Shown piece after piece: positions 25,311 to 34,352 of a DNA stretch of 64,000 nt; position 1 is the stretch's first letter, and every line of letters begins with the position of its first letter. The notes beneath the pieces are model-generated. The model did no database searches, was not told the DNA's origin, and saw nothing but the letters and a program-made list of their open reading frames with translations. Origin of the DNA: Streptomyces sp. NBC_00582 (GTDB taxonomy: Bacteria > Actinomycetota > Actinomycetes > Streptomycetales > Streptomycetaceae); NCBI RefSeq assembly GCF_036345155.1, contig NZ_CP107772.1, forward strand, positions 7,006,001 to 7,070,000, read 5' to 3'. A program made the position numbers and the translations under genes.

Positions 25311-26566
25311 GCGAGGTGCTCCCGGTTGTGTGCGATGAGTCGGTCGGTCAGTTCGTCGGCGTACGCGTGCTGGGCGATCAGGGGGTGCGCGAGGAGGGCC
25401 TTGAAGACACGGTCCCGGCCGCCGCGCAGGGCCGCGTCCAGGGCCAGGTCCTCGTACGCCGTCACGTTGGCCATCAGGCCCGCGTACAGGGGGTCCACGG
25501 GGGGCACGGGCAGCGGGGAGGGGCCCTTCCGGCCCACCGCCGCCTGCACCTCGATCACCGCGTCGTCGGGGAGGAAGGGCAGGGTGCCCTCGTTGAGGGT
25601 GTTGACCACCTGGTACGGGCTGCCCGAGCCGGTGAGGAGCGCGGCCGCCAGGTCCACCGCCGCCTCCGAGTAGTAGGCGCCGCCGCGCCGGGCGAGCAGC
25701 TCCGGCTTCTCGTCGAGCGCCGGGTCGCCGTACATCTCCAGCAGCTGCCGTTCCATCGCCGCCACCTCGGCCGCCCTGGACGGCTTCGTGCGCAGCTCTC
25801 GTACGACCTCGTCGTGGGCGTAGTAGTAGCGCAGGTAGTACGAGGGGACCACGCCCAGGAGGCGCAGCAGGGGGAGCGGCAGGCGGAGGTCGCCGGCGAT
25901 CGTGTCGCCGTGGTGCGCGAGCAGGCCCGGCAGGACGTCCTCGCCCTCGGGGCCGCCCAGGCGTACGCCGGTCTCCCAGGTGAGGTGGTTGAGGCCGACG
26001 TGGTCCAGGTGGAGGTCGGCGGGTGCCGTGTCGAGCAGCGCGGCGAACTTGCGCTGCAGGCCGATCGCCACGTTGCACAGCCCGACCGCCTTGTGGCCCT
26101 CCTTCAGCAGGGCGCGGGTGACGATGCCGACCGGGTTGGTGAAGTCGATGATCCAGGCGCCGGGGTTCGTACGGCGGACCCGTTCGGCGATGTCGAGGAC
26201 CACCGGGACCGTGCGCAGCGCCTTGGCCAGGCCGCCGGCGCCGGTGGTCTCCTGGCCGACGCAGCCGCACTCCAGGGGCCAGGTCTCGTCCTGTTCGCGG
26301 GCCGCCTGGCCGCCGACGCGGAGCTGGAGCAGCACGGCGTCGGCGCCGTCGACGGCCGCGTCCAGGTCGGAGGTGGTGACGATCCGGCCGGGGTGGCCCT
26401 GCCGGGCGAAGATCCGCCGCGCCAGTCCGCCCACCAGTTCCAGGCGTTCGGCGGCCGGGTCGACCAGGACCAGCTCCTGGAGCGGGAGCGTGTCGCGCAG
26501 CCGTGCGAAGCCGTCGATCAGCTCGGGGGTGTAGGTCGAACCGCCGCCTACCACGGTGAGTTTCAT
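25301..26566 (-). CDS. csnH: GH4 glycosidase CsnH
   Basis: 421 residues from ATG 26566. Glycoside hydrolase family 4: NAD-binding start KLTVVGGGSTYTPELIDGF, CVGQETTGAGGLAKALRT, the DFTNPVGIVTRALL segment and GLCNVAIG with the metal-ligating Cys. GH4 enzymes need NAD+ and Mn2+ and cleave phosphorylated or free glycosides by a redox elimination mechanism. In the csn operon the likely substrate is a glucosamine oligosaccharide, possibly after phosphorylation by CsnK (inference). Cytoplasmic; starts 6 bp after csnG. Confidence 0.88.
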   Translation of the reverse strand: MKLTVVGGGSTYTPELIDGFARLRDTLPLQELVLVDPAAERLELVGGLARRIFARQGHPGRIVTTSDLDAAVDGADAVLLQLRVGGQAAREQDETWPLECGCVGQETTGAGGLAKALRTVPVVLDIAERVRRTNPGAWIIDFTNPVGIVTRALLKEGHKAVGLCNVAIGLQRKFAALLDTAPADLHLDHVGLNHLTWETGVRLGGPEGEDVLPGLLAHHGDTIAGDLRLPLPLLRLLGVVPSYYLRYYYAHDEVVRELRTKPSRAAEVAAMERQLLEMYGDPALDEKPELLARRGGAYYSEAAVDLAAALLTGSGSPYQVVNTLNEGTLPFLPDDAVIEVQAAVGRKGPSPLPVPPVDPLYAGLMANVTAYEDLALDAALRGGRDRVFKALLAHPLIAQHAYADELTDRLIAHNREHLAWA

Positions 26567-26572
26567 GCTGTG

Positions 26573-27466
26573 TTAACCCTTTACTCCGGTGAGGGTGACA
26601 CCTTCGACGAACGCCTTCTGGGCGAAGAAGAACACGAGGATGACGGGGGCCATGACCAGCACGGTGGCCGCCATGGTGAGGTTCCAGTCGGTGTGGTGCG
26701 CGCCCTTGAAGGACTCCAGGCCGTACGACAGGGTCCACGCGCCCGGGTTCTCCGAGGCGTAGATCTGCGGGCCGAAGTAGTCGTTCCAGGCGTTGAAGAA
26801 CTGGAAGAGGGCGACGGCGGCGATACCGGGCTTCGCCATCGGCAGGATGATCTTCAGCAGGGTGCGCAGATCGCCGCAGCCGTCCACCTTCGCCGCGTCG
26901 ACGTACTCGTTCGGGATGGTCATCAGGAACTGGCGCAGCAGGAAGATCGAGAACGCGTCGCCGAACGCCAGCGGGACGATGATCGGCCACAGGGTGCCCG
27001 AGAGGTCGAGCTGCTTCGCCCAGAACAGGTACATCGGGATGACGACGACCTGCGGCGGCAGCATCATCATCGAGATCACCAGCATGAGCGTCAGATTGCG
27101 GCCCCGGAAGCGGAACTTGGCCAGGGCGTAGGCGACGGGGACCGAGGAGAGGACCGTCAGGACCGTTCCCAGTCCCGCGTAGATCAGGGTGTTCTTCCAC
27201 CAGGTGAGGAAGCCGGGGGTGTCGAAGACCTTCCGGTAGTTGGCCCATTCCCAGGTGTGCGGGATCAGGTCCCGGCTGAGCGCCTGGGAGTCGCTCATCA
27301 GGGAGGTCAGGAACACGAACACGAAGGGGAGGGTGAAGAAGAGGGCCGCGGCCACGCCGAGGGAGTGGATCGCGATCCATTCCAGGAGCGCCTTGCGGCG
27401 GGCGGTGCGCTCGGCGGGCGAGGCGGGGCTCCGCACCTCCACCGGACGGTCCAGTACTTGGGTCAT
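26573..27466 (-). CDS. csnG: ABC transporter permease CsnG (MalG type)
   Basis: 297 residues from ATG 27466, chosen because AGGTGA lies 8 nt upstream; GTG 27478 would overlap csnF but has no spaced RBS. Six membrane helices are evident, with the permease EAA loop at DAAKVDGCGDLRTLLKIILP. MalG/UgpE-like integral partner of CsnF for sugar import. No ATPase gene is in the operon, so the importer probably uses a shared MsiK-type ATPase encoded elsewhere, as is usual in Streptomyces. Confidence 0.9.
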   Translation of the reverse strand: MTQVLDRPVEVRSPASPAERTARRKALLEWIAIHSLGVAAALFFTLPFVFVFLTSLMSDSQALSRDLIPHTWEWANYRKVFDTPGFLTWWKNTLIYAGLGTVLTVLSSVPVAYALAKFRFRGRNLTLMLVISMMMLPPQVVVIPMYLFWAKQLDLSGTLWPIIVPLAFGDAFSIFLLRQFLMTIPNEYVDAAKVDGCGDLRTLLKIILPMAKPGIAAVALFQFFNAWNDYFGPQIYASENPGAWTLSYGLESFKGAHHTDWNLTMAATVLVMAPVILVFFFAQKAFVEGVTLTGVKG

Positions 27467-27470
27467 CGGT

Positions 27471-28412
27471 TCAGTCACCTGCCTGGATGAGGCCGCCCCG
27501 GCGCCGCATCAGAAGCGCGGTGAACGCCATCGACAGGGCGAACAGGACGAGGGCGACGACACAGGCGGAGCCGTAGTCGAAGCGCTGGAAGCCGAGGTTG
27601 TAGACGAGCTGGGGGAGGGTGAGCGTGGAGTGCTCGGGGTAGCCGGGCTCGAACATGGTCCCGGCGCCCTGGATCACCCCCGAGGCGACCTTTCCGGCGA
27701 CCAGGGGCTGGGTGTAGCACTGCATCGCCGCGATCACACCGGTCACGACGGCGAACATGATGATCGGCGAGATGTTGGGCAGGGTGACGAACCGGAACCG
27801 CTGCCAGGCGGACGCGCCGTCCAGTTCGGCCGCCTCGTACTGCTCCTTCGGTACGTCGAGCAGCGCGGCCATGAAGATGACCATCAGGTCGCCGACGCCC
27901 CACAGGAACATCAGGGTGAGGGCCGGCTTGGACCAGTTCGGGTCGTTGAACCAGCCCGGGGCCGGGATGCCGATCTTCTCCAGGATGGAGTTGACCGGTC
28001 CCGTACCGGGGTTGAGGAGGAAGGCGAAGGCCATCGTGGCCGCCACCGGCGGGGCCAGGTAGGGCAGGTAGAAGAGGGTGCGGAAGACGCCCGTACCCGT
28101 CTTGATCTTCGTGATCAGCATGCCGATCCCGAGTCCGAACAGGACCCGCAGGGTCACCATGATCACGACCAGCCAGAGGGTGTTGCGCAGGGCGGGCCAG
28201 AAGAACGGGTAGGACTCGAAGACGTAGGTCCAGTTCTTCGTGCCGCTCCAGGTCGGCGGCTTGAAGCCGTCGTAGTGCATGAACGAGAAGTAGACGGTCG
28301 AGATCATCGGGTACGCGAAGAAGACCGCGAAGCCGATCAGCCAGGGGGAGAGGAAGGCGAGGGTACGAAGCGCCGACCTGCGACGCTTCGTCCGCAACGT
28401 GAGGGCGCTCAT
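27471..28412 (-). CDS. csnF: ABC transporter permease CsnF (MalF type)
   Basis: 313 residues from ATG 28412, 2 bp after csnE. Six membrane helices; the first is LAFLSPWLIGFAVFFAYPM. EAA loop at EAAELDGASAWQRFRFVTLP. UgpA/MalF-like half of the importer for chitosan-derived oligosaccharides. Its stop is 4 bp before csnG's preferred ATG, giving tight coupling. Confidence 0.9.
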   Translation of the reverse strand: MSALTLRTKRRRSALRTLAFLSPWLIGFAVFFAYPMISTVYFSFMHYDGFKPPTWSGTKNWTYVFESYPFFWPALRNTLWLVVIMVTLRVLFGLGIGMLITKIKTGTGVFRTLFYLPYLAPPVAATMAFAFLLNPGTGPVNSILEKIGIPAPGWFNDPNWSKPALTLMFLWGVGDLMVIFMAALLDVPKEQYEAAELDGASAWQRFRFVTLPNISPIIMFAVVTGVIAAMQCYTQPLVAGKVASGVIQGAGTMFEPGYPEHSTLTLPQLVYNLGFQRFDYGSACVVALVLFALSMAFTALLMRRRGGLIQAGD

Positions 28413-28414
28413 CG

Positions 28415-29767
28415 CTACTTCGCCTGCGCGATGTCCGTGTCGATCTGCGCGGCGGCCTTCTTCAGCCCCGCCTGCAGGTCGGTGAGCTTGCCGCTCTCGT
28501 AGTCGTAGCCGAGCTGCTGGATGGTGGTGAGGTAGACGCCGCCGTTGACGGAGGCCGGGGAGGACGTCGAGTTCGGGTTCGCGGCGATGTCCAGGAACGT
28601 CTTGAAGCGCGGGTCGTACTTCAGCTTCGGCGACTTCAGCGCGTCCAGCGTCGAGGGCACGTTGTGGATGGCGTTGGAGAAGTCCACCACCGCGTCGGTG
28701 TCCGTGGTGATGTACTTGACGAACTCCCAGGCCGCGTTCTGCTTCTTGCTGGTGGCGGCGATGCCGGCGATGGTGCCGGTGATGTAGCCCTTGCCGTACT
28801 GGTCGGCCTGGTCGTCGGGGACGGGCAGCGGCGCCACGCCGATCTCGAAGTCGGGCTTGGCGTCCAGCGCCATGCCGAGGCGCCACTCGCCGTCCAGCTG
28901 CATGGCCACCTGGCCGGTCTGGAAGGGGTGCTTGGGGCCCCACTCGTCACCGAGGCCGGAGCGGAACTTCTCCAGCTTCGTGAAGCCGCCGAGGCCGTCG
29001 ACGAGCTTCTTCTGGAGGGTGAGGGCGTCGGTGACGGCCGGGTCGGTCGCGATCGTCGACTTGCCGGACTTGTCGAAGTAGGTCGGCGAGAACTGGCCCA
29101 GGTAGTGCTCGGTCGTGGTCTCCCAGCCGTGGTAGTCCGGCATGAAACCGAGCTGCTTGTAGGTGCCGCCCTGGGTGATCGTCAGCTTCTTGGCGTCGGC
29201 CTCGAACTCGGTCCAGGTCTTCGGCGGGCTGGTGATGCCGGCCTTCTTGAACGCCGTCTTGTTGTAGTAGAGGCCGTAGGCGTCACCCAGCAGCGGCACC
29301 GCGCAACGGTCGAGCTGGTACTGCGTGTACTCGTTCATCGCCTTCGGGAAGGTGGTGTTCGGGTCGATGCCCGACTTCTTGAAGAAGGGGTTCAGATCGA
29401 CCAGGGCGCCGGAGGAGCAGAACTTGCCGACGTTGTTCGTGGTGAACGACGAGATCACGTCCGGCGCCTTGCTGCCGCCCGCGCGCAGAGCCTGGTTGAT
29501 CTTGTCGTCGGTCATGTTGCCGACGACGTTCACATGGATGTTGGGGTGGGCCTTCTCGAAGCCGGCGACCAGCGCCTTCACGGCCTTGACCTCGTTCGGC
29601 GCGCTCCAGGCGTGCCAGAAGGTGATCGTCTGCTCCTTGGACGCGTCGTCGCTCGCGCCGGAGGACGACGCCTGGCCGGTACAGGCGGTGGTGCTGAGGA
29701 GCAGGGCCGTCGAAGCGGTCAGGGCGAAAGCCGCCTTTCGGGCGACATCGGGGATGCGTGCAGACAT
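28415..29767 (-). CDS. csnE: Solute-binding lipoprotein CsnE
   Basis: 450 residues from ATG 29767. Lipoprotein signal with Cys29 in STTACTG, then a Ser/Asp-rich linker and an SBP_bac_1 fold (ITFWHAWSAPNEVKAVKALV start; PDVISSFT; GLYYNKTAFKKAG; MQLDGEWRLGMAL). It captures oligosaccharides, in S. coelicolor GlcN oligomers released by chitosanase, and delivers them to CsnFG. The first transport gene after csnR; the 73-bp gap shows no operator copy, so all six genes are probably read from the csnR promoter. Confidence 0.9.
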   Translation of the reverse strand: MSARIPDVARKAAFALTASTALLLSTTACTGQASSSGASDDASKEQTITFWHAWSAPNEVKAVKALVAGFEKAHPNIHVNVVGNMTDDKINQALRAGGSKAPDVISSFTTNNVGKFCSSGALVDLNPFFKKSGIDPNTTFPKAMNEYTQYQLDRCAVPLLGDAYGLYYNKTAFKKAGITSPPKTWTEFEADAKKLTITQGGTYKQLGFMPDYHGWETTTEHYLGQFSPTYFDKSGKSTIATDPAVTDALTLQKKLVDGLGGFTKLEKFRSGLGDEWGPKHPFQTGQVAMQLDGEWRLGMALDAKPDFEIGVAPLPVPDDQADQYGKGYITGTIAGIAATSKKQNAAWEFVKYITTDTDAVVDFSNAIHNVPSTLDALKSPKLKYDPRFKTFLDIAANPNSTSSPASVNGGVYLTTIQQLGYDYESGKLTDLQAGLKKAAAQIDTDIAQAK

Positions 29768-29840
29768 GACGGGGCCTCCCGGGGCAGGGCAGGGTGCGGT
29801 GAGGAGAAGGGATCTGCGAAGAAGACGTACGTGCGGGGGG

Positions 29841-31055
29841 TTACGGGCGCGAGGTGTCGAAGACCTCGTCGCGGGTGGCCGCCAGCGCGCTCTCCAGCGC
29901 GCCGCGCAGCACGGGCCGTTCGGTGACGTCGCCCAGGACCAGCTTGGGCCGGGACGCGGCCAGTTCCTCCAGTTCGGCCTGGACGAGGGCGCGCAGCACC
30001 TCGCCGCCGGCGGTCAGGGAGGCGCCGCTGAGGACGACGAGTTCGGGGTCGAGGACGGAGACCAGCGAGGCGAGACCGGTCGCGAGCCGGGTCGCGTACG
30101 TCTGGAGCAGCAGCCCGTTGAGGACGGTGTCCTCGGCGGCGGCCCGCTCCAGGAGGGTGGCGGCGGCCTCGGCGTACGGCCCGTCCGGGACGCCGCTCAT
30201 ACCGAGCTCCCGGGCGAGCCGGGGGATGGCCTGGGAGCCGGCCAGCTCCTGGTAGCCGCCACTGTTGGCCTTGGTGACATGCCGGACCAGGGGTGCTCCG
30301 GGGACCGGCAGGAAACCTACCTCCCCGGCGCCGCCGGTCCAGCCGCGGTGCAGTCGGCCGCCGAGGACCAGGGCGGCGCCGAGTCCGCCCTCGTTCCAGA
30401 CGAGGACGAAGTCGTCGTGGCCCCGTGCCGCGCCGAGGCGTTGTTCGGCGACGGCGACGAGGTTGACGTCGTTCTCGTACTCGACCGGCATCGGCAGCGC
30501 TGCGGCGAGTTCGTCGAGCAGCGTGGGTGAGTGCCAGCCGGGCAGGTGGGACGCGTAGCGCAGTCGGCCGGTGGTGGGGTCGAAGGCGCCGGGGGTGGCG
30601 ACGACGAGCCGCCGTACGTCGTCCCGGGTCAGCGCCGCGGACTTCACGGCGCCGTCGAGGGCCTCGGTGACCTGCCGTACGACGGTCCCGGCGGTCCTTC
30701 TGGTGGGGGTCGGCACCTCGTAGGTGCCCACCGTCCGGCCGGTGATGTCGGCGACGGCGGCGAGGACGCGCTCGGGGGTGACGTCCAGGCCCGCGGCGTA
30801 GGCGGCGGCCGGGTTGACCTCGTAGAGCTGGGCGCTCGGGCCGGGTCGTCCCTCGGTGGTACCGGTGGCGAGGACCAGGCCCGCCGCCTCCAGACGGGCG
30901 AGCAGTTGGGAGGCGGTCGGCTTGGACAGGCCGGTGAGCTTGCCGATGCGGGTGCGGGACAGGGGTCCGTGCGCCAGGAGGAGATCGAGGGCGGCGCGGT
31001 CGTTCATGGCGCGCAGGACGCGCGGGGTACCCGGCGTACCGGCGGTTCCTGCCAT
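29841..31055 (-). CDS. csnR: ROK-family transcriptional repressor CsnR
   Basis: 404 residues from ATG 31055, with AGGCAGGTG upstream. Winged helix-turn-helix at about residues 16-60 (LDLLLAHGPLSRTRIGKLTG, then SKPTASQLLARLEAAGLV). The ROK domain follows with a sugar-kinase-like core (GLDVTPERVLAAVADITGRT; ENDVNLVAVAE). The CxCGxxGC zinc motif normal in ROK proteins is replaced by PGAPLVRHVTKANSGG, so no structural zinc is expected. Known CsnR of S. coelicolor represses the csn operon and the chitosanase gene and is released by GlcN oligomers. A matching palindromic operator lies 75 bp upstream. Confidence 0.88.
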   Translation of the reverse strand: MAGTAGTPGTPRVLRAMNDRAALDLLLAHGPLSRTRIGKLTGLSKPTASQLLARLEAAGLVLATGTTEGRPGPSAQLYEVNPAAAYAAGLDVTPERVLAAVADITGRTVGTYEVPTPTRRTAGTVVRQVTEALDGAVKSAALTRDDVRRLVVATPGAFDPTTGRLRYASHLPGWHSPTLLDELAAALPMPVEYENDVNLVAVAEQRLGAARGHDDFVLVWNEGGLGAALVLGGRLHRGWTGGAGEVGFLPVPGAPLVRHVTKANSGGYQELAGSQAIPRLARELGMSGVPDGPYAEAAATLLERAAAEDTVLNGLLLQTYATRLATGLASLVSVLDPELVVLSGASLTAGGEVLRALVQAELEELAASRPKLVLGDVTERPVLRGALESALAATRDEVFDTSRP

Positions 31056-31130
31056 GGGGATCGACACCTGCCTTTCTGGACTGCCCAGCTTTTCAGTGAC
31101 GCGGGAGCCAAGTCCACTTCCGGTCACTGT

Positions 31131-31145
31131 TAGGAAAGTTTCCTA
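31131..31145. promoter_or_regulatory. Palindromic operator upstream of csnR
   Basis: TAGGAAAGTTTCCTA is a perfect palindrome around a central G, extended to 19 bp by a G/C pair at 31129/31147. It resembles the CsnR box as I recall it (TTAGGAAAGTTTCCTAA-like). It sits 76 bp before the csnR start, where it can block initiation. This is the only such site seen near the operon; it implies autorepression. Confidence 0.75.
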
Positions 31146-31201
31146 TCGTTGGAAGGGAAGGTAAGCCCGGCACGAAGGGGGCGTCAAGGCAAGAAAACGG
31201 A

Positions 31202-31241
31202 AACCGCCCCCGAGGCAACGCAGTCGTTACCTCGGGGGCGG
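31202..31241 (-). terminator. Strong terminator downstream of the Ig-like secreted protein
   Basis: A 13-bp GC-rich stem (ACCGCCCCCGAGG / CCTCGGGGGCGGT) with a 14-nt loop is followed on the minus strand by TTCCGTTTTCTT. It ends the transcript of the gene at 31273-32106 and insulates csnR, which starts about 150 bp further. Confidence 0.85.
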
Positions 31242-31272
31242 TGCGGTGGTGCGGGTGGTGCCGGTGCCGTGG

Positions 31273-32106
31273 CTACTTCACGTCGACGTAGTCGGCTGCG
31301 GCCGTCTTGGCCGCGGTGGTGGCCGTGCCCGCGAAGGCGAAGCGGTAGTAACCGTCCTTGCTCGCCTTCACGGTGGTGGACAGGGCGCCACCGGTGCCGG
31401 AGGTGATCGTCTTGACGGTGGTGTAGGAGCTCGCGCCCTTGGCCTTGAACTGGAGGGTCACCTTCTGGCCCTTGTAGCCGCTGTAGACGCTGTCCTCCCA
31501 GTTGGCGCGCGTCAGCTTGCCCTTGACGGTGAGCGTCCCGCCCTTCTTGACGGGCTCGGGCGTGGCGTTGACGGTCAGCTTGGCGGCGCGCTGGATCGTC
31601 GCGGTCGCCGTGTTCGCCCACATGTCGTAGCCGAACTCGAAGCTGATGTGGCCGTCGGAGTCGTCCAGGTCGGTGGCGCCGTGGCCGTAGAAGCCCGCGG
31701 TCTTCCAGGTGCGGGCGTCGGCGGCCTCGTAGAGGTTGTCCCACGGGTCGATGACCAGGGTCTCGGTGCAGGACGCGGTCACGGTGGTGTCGGTGGTGGC
31801 GGTCGTCGTGCAGGACGGCGCGGAGTCCGGCTCGATCGAGTTGTCCTGCTCGGCCAGGGTGCCGCGGTACAGCATGACGCCCGCGAAGTTGTTCTTGTAG
31901 TCGATGGTCAGGTCGGCCGGACGGGTCAGTGTGTACGTGACCGGCACCTTCACCTTGGCGGTGGTGCCGACGACGATCTTCTTGCCGTGGTTGACCTGCA
32001 CGCCGGCGAACGTCAGCGCGGGAGAGTCCGCCTGTGCCGCGGGTGCGGCCAGAACCCCCAGAGCCAGGGCACCGGTCAGGGCGGTGCCGATGGCGAGCTT
32101 CCTCAT
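31273..32106 (-). CDS. Secreted protein with Ig-like domains, unknown function
   Basis: 277 residues from ATG 32106 (GGGG 5 nt upstream; ATG 32118 is possible). A signal peptide ends near AAQADSPA (about 27). Two beta-rich portions follow. The first, about 30-170, has two cysteines in SCTTT and SCTET that probably form a disulphide. The second, about 180-277 (PVKKGGTLTVKGKLTRANWEDSVYSGY start), is a Big/Ig-like repeat common in Streptomyces exoproteins. No catalytic motif seen; probably adhesive or structural. Flanked by a strong terminator. Confidence 0.75.
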   Translation of the reverse strand: MRKLAIGTALTGALALGVLAAPAAQADSPALTFAGVQVNHGKKIVVGTTAKVKVPVTYTLTRPADLTIDYKNNFAGVMLYRGTLAEQDNSIEPDSAPSCTTTATTDTTVTASCTETLVIDPWDNLYEAADARTWKTAGFYGHGATDLDDSDGHISFEFGYDMWANTATATIQRAAKLTVNATPEPVKKGGTLTVKGKLTRANWEDSVYSGYKGQKVTLQFKAKGASSYTTVKTITSGTGGALSTTVKASKDGYYRFAFAGTATTAAKTAAADYVDVK

Positions 32107-32291
32107 GTATCCCCACATTCGAACGGACCCCTGGGCGTTGCGCTCCAGAACAAGGGCCCGATATGGGGGTGACGATAGGGGGTGGTGTGACGTGGGGGAC
32201 AGGTGGGGCGGGTGTGAAGATCCTTGGATGTCGGAATCGAGGAACGGGGCCCTGTCCGGGGCCGGACAGGGCGCCGGCAGGGGGAGCGGAT

Positions 32292-32317
32292 CACCGACGC
32301 CGACCTTGGTGTCGGTG
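32292..32317 (-). terminator. Possible terminator after the MscS gene
   Basis: A 10-bp stem (CACCGACRCC with one G-T pair) and a 6-nt loop lie about 25 bp past the MscS stop. There is no T-run, so it would be a hairpin of the Streptomyces I-shaped type or only an RNA 3'-end stabiliser. Confidence 0.4.
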
Positions 32318-32343
32318 GCGTAGTGGGCCTCGCTGTCGTACCC

Positions 32344-33456
32344 CTACTTCGGCGAAGCCGAAGGTGTCGCCGCCCGCTGCGGGGTGATCGGTGACGCGGC
32401 CGCCACCTGGGGCGAGTCCGTGTTGGAGAAGACCGACGGGGCCGCGACGACCGCCGTCGGGTCGACGGGGTCCTCCTCGGCGGGAGCCGTCGCGCCGCCG
32501 ACGATCCGGATGTCCGCCGCGTCGAACGCCCGCTTGATGCGCCAGCGCAGCTCCCGCTCCACCTTCAGGGCCTTGCCCGGCATGGTCTTGGCCGAGACCC
32601 GCACCACCATCGAGTCCAGCAGCACGCTGTCCAGGCCCAGCACCTCGATCGGGCTCCACAGCAGCTCGTTCCAGGGCTCTTCCTTGCTCATCCTCTCGGC
32701 GACGCCGTCCAGCGTGGCCTTCACCCGGTCGAGGTCCTCGGACGCCTTCACGGTGACGTCGACCCCGGCCGTCGCCCAGCCCTGGGAGAGGTTGCCGATC
32801 CGCTTGACCTCGCCGTTGCGGACGTACCAGATCTCACCGTTGTCGCCGCGCAGCTTCGTCACCCGCAGCCCGACCTCGATGACCTCGCCGCTGGCGACCC
32901 CCGCGTCGATCTGGTCGCCGACGCCGTACTGGTCCTCCAGGATCATGAAGACGCCGGACAGGAAGTCGGTGACCAGGTTGCGCGCGCCGAAACCGATCGC
33001 CACACCCGCCACACCGGCCGAGGCCAGCAGCGGGGCGAGATTGATCTCGAAGGCGGACAGCGCCATCAGCGCCGCCGTGCCGAGGATCAGGAAGCTCGCC
33101 ACCGAGCGCAGCACCGAGCCGATCGCCTGTGACCGCTGGCGCCGCCGCTCCGCGTTGACCAGCAGCCCGCCCAGCGTGGAGCCCTCGGCGGCCGACTCGA
33201 CCGTGCGGTTCATCCGGTCGATGAGCTTGGTGATCGCCCGCAGCACGAACTTTCTGAGCACCGCCGCGATCACCAGGATCAGCAGGACGCGCAGACCGAT
33301 CGCGAGCCATGTCGACCAGTTCTGCTCGACCCAGCTCGCCGCGTTCGTCGCGCTCTCCTGGGCGTCCTGGAGCGACGGGACGGTCACGGTCGGCGACTCC
33401 GAGGGGGTCGGCGAGGGCGACGAGCCGGCGGCCAGTAGGACGGCGGGCAAGGACAC
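32344..33456 (-). CDS. Small-conductance mechanosensitive channel (MscS family)
   Basis: 370 residues from GTG 33456 (RBS GGAGG). There is a Ser/Pro-rich N-terminus after a short hydrophobic start. Membrane helices lie near 49-68 and 112-130, followed by the pore helix with the Gly/Ala pattern ASAGVAGVAIGFGARNLVTDFLSG. The cytoplasmic beta domain starts at DQIDAGVASGEVIEV, and a C-terminal alpha/beta part ends in an unstructured Pro/Ser-rich tail. It should open under membrane tension to release solutes during osmotic downshift. Divergent from the HNH nuclease gene. Confidence 0.92.
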   Translation of the reverse strand: MSLPAVLLAAGSSPSPTPSESPTVTVPSLQDAQESATNAASWVEQNWSTWLAIGLRVLLILVIAAVLRKFVLRAITKLIDRMNRTVESAAEGSTLGGLLVNAERRRQRSQAIGSVLRSVASFLILGTAALMALSAFEINLAPLLASAGVAGVAIGFGARNLVTDFLSGVFMILEDQYGVGDQIDAGVASGEVIEVGLRVTKLRGDNGEIWYVRNGEVKRIGNLSQGWATAGVDVTVKASEDLDRVKATLDGVAERMSKEEPWNELLWSPIEVLGLDSVLLDSMVVRVSAKTMPGKALKVERELRWRIKRAFDAADIRIVGGATAPAEEDPVDPTAVVAAPSVFSNTDSPQVAAASPITPQRAATPSASPK

Positions 33457-33770
33457 GGCAGGTACCTCCAGGTGCAGCGGTCCGCCTCCGGTGCGATGGT
33501 CAAGATCGTCAAGGTCACGAAAGGGTCACCGGACGGGCAGAACCACCACACTAACGGGGCACTGTGTGTGGGTCCGTCCGATGCGGCAAGGAGAGACAGG
33601 CCTCACCCGCGCTTGAACAGGCCACGATCCGGGGGATGTATCGGGGTGTGGTCGAAAACACTCCCAGCCCGTTACCGGGACATGGTGGCGCGCCCGCCGG
33701 GCCAGAGGAGAGACTGACTGCAGATCGTCCCGGCGCGAGCCACGCGCCGCCGACGCCCAAGGAGGCATCC
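33457..33770. other. Divergent intergenic region between MscS and HNH genes
   Basis: 314 bp that must carry the promoters of both divergent genes. Both flanking starts have strong RBSs (GGAGG and GGAGGC). An upstream extension of the HNH frame is open to 33564 but has no conserved-looking sequence or better start. No repeat, RNA gene or clear -10/-35 pair recognised. Confidence 0.4.
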
Positions 33771-34307
33771 GTGCCGCATGTCCTGGTCCTCAACGCGTCG
33801 TACGAGCCGCTCGGCGTCGTACCGCTCCGCCGCGCGCTCGTCCTCGTCCTGGAGAACAAGGCCGTCTCCCTGGAAGAGTCGGGCGCCTTCCTGCACAGCG
33901 CGACCGTCACAGTCCCCGCACCCAGCGTGGTCCGGCTCAAGCGATTCGTCCGGGTTCCCTATCGGGGGCCCGTTCCTCTGACCCGTCGGGCGCTCTTCGC
34001 GCGGGACGGGGGCCGGTGCATGTACTGCGGTGGCGTCGCAACCAGCGTCGACCACGTCATCCCGCGCAGCCGCGGGGGCAAGCACGTGTGGGACAACGTC
34101 GTGGCGTCCTGCCGTCGCTGCAACCACGTCAAGGCCGACCGCCATCTCGTCGAGATCGGCTGGCGGCTGCGCCACAAACCCGCCCCGCCCACCGGTCTCG
34201 CCTGGCGCATCATCGGCACGGGCCATAGGGACCCGCGCTGGCTGCCCTACTTGCAGCCGTACGGCGCGGACGACGCCTTGGCCCGGATCGACGGCATCTC
34301 CGCCTGA
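33771..34307 (+). CDS. HNH endonuclease family protein
   Basis: 178 residues from GTG 33771 (GGAGGC 7 nt upstream). The N-terminal VLVLNASYEPLGVVPLRRAL is the conserved opening of this actinobacterial HNH family. The nuclease core has MYCGG, DHVIPRSRGGKHVWDN and CRRCN, giving the two CxxC zinc pairs and the His/Asn catalytic residues. Substrate unknown; these are chromosomal housekeeping nucleases rather than homing enzymes. No methylase or immunity partner is adjacent. Confidence 0.9.
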   Translation: MPHVLVLNASYEPLGVVPLRRALVLVLENKAVSLEESGAFLHSATVTVPAPSVVRLKRFVRVPYRGPVPLTRRALFARDGGRCMYCGGVATSVDHVIPRSRGGKHVWDNVVASCRRCNHVKADRHLVEIGWRLRHKPAPPTGLAWRIIGTGHRDPRWLPYLQPYGADDALARIDGISA

Positions 34308-34352
34308 CGATCCGGGCTTCTTCATGCCCCGTGGCACCGGCGCCCGCCCGGT

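Noticed and set aside
24324..27380. Single 1,018-codon open frame spanning csnK and beyond
   Set aside because: Only its C-terminal third is csnK. The rest is out of frame with the clear csnH and csnG genes.
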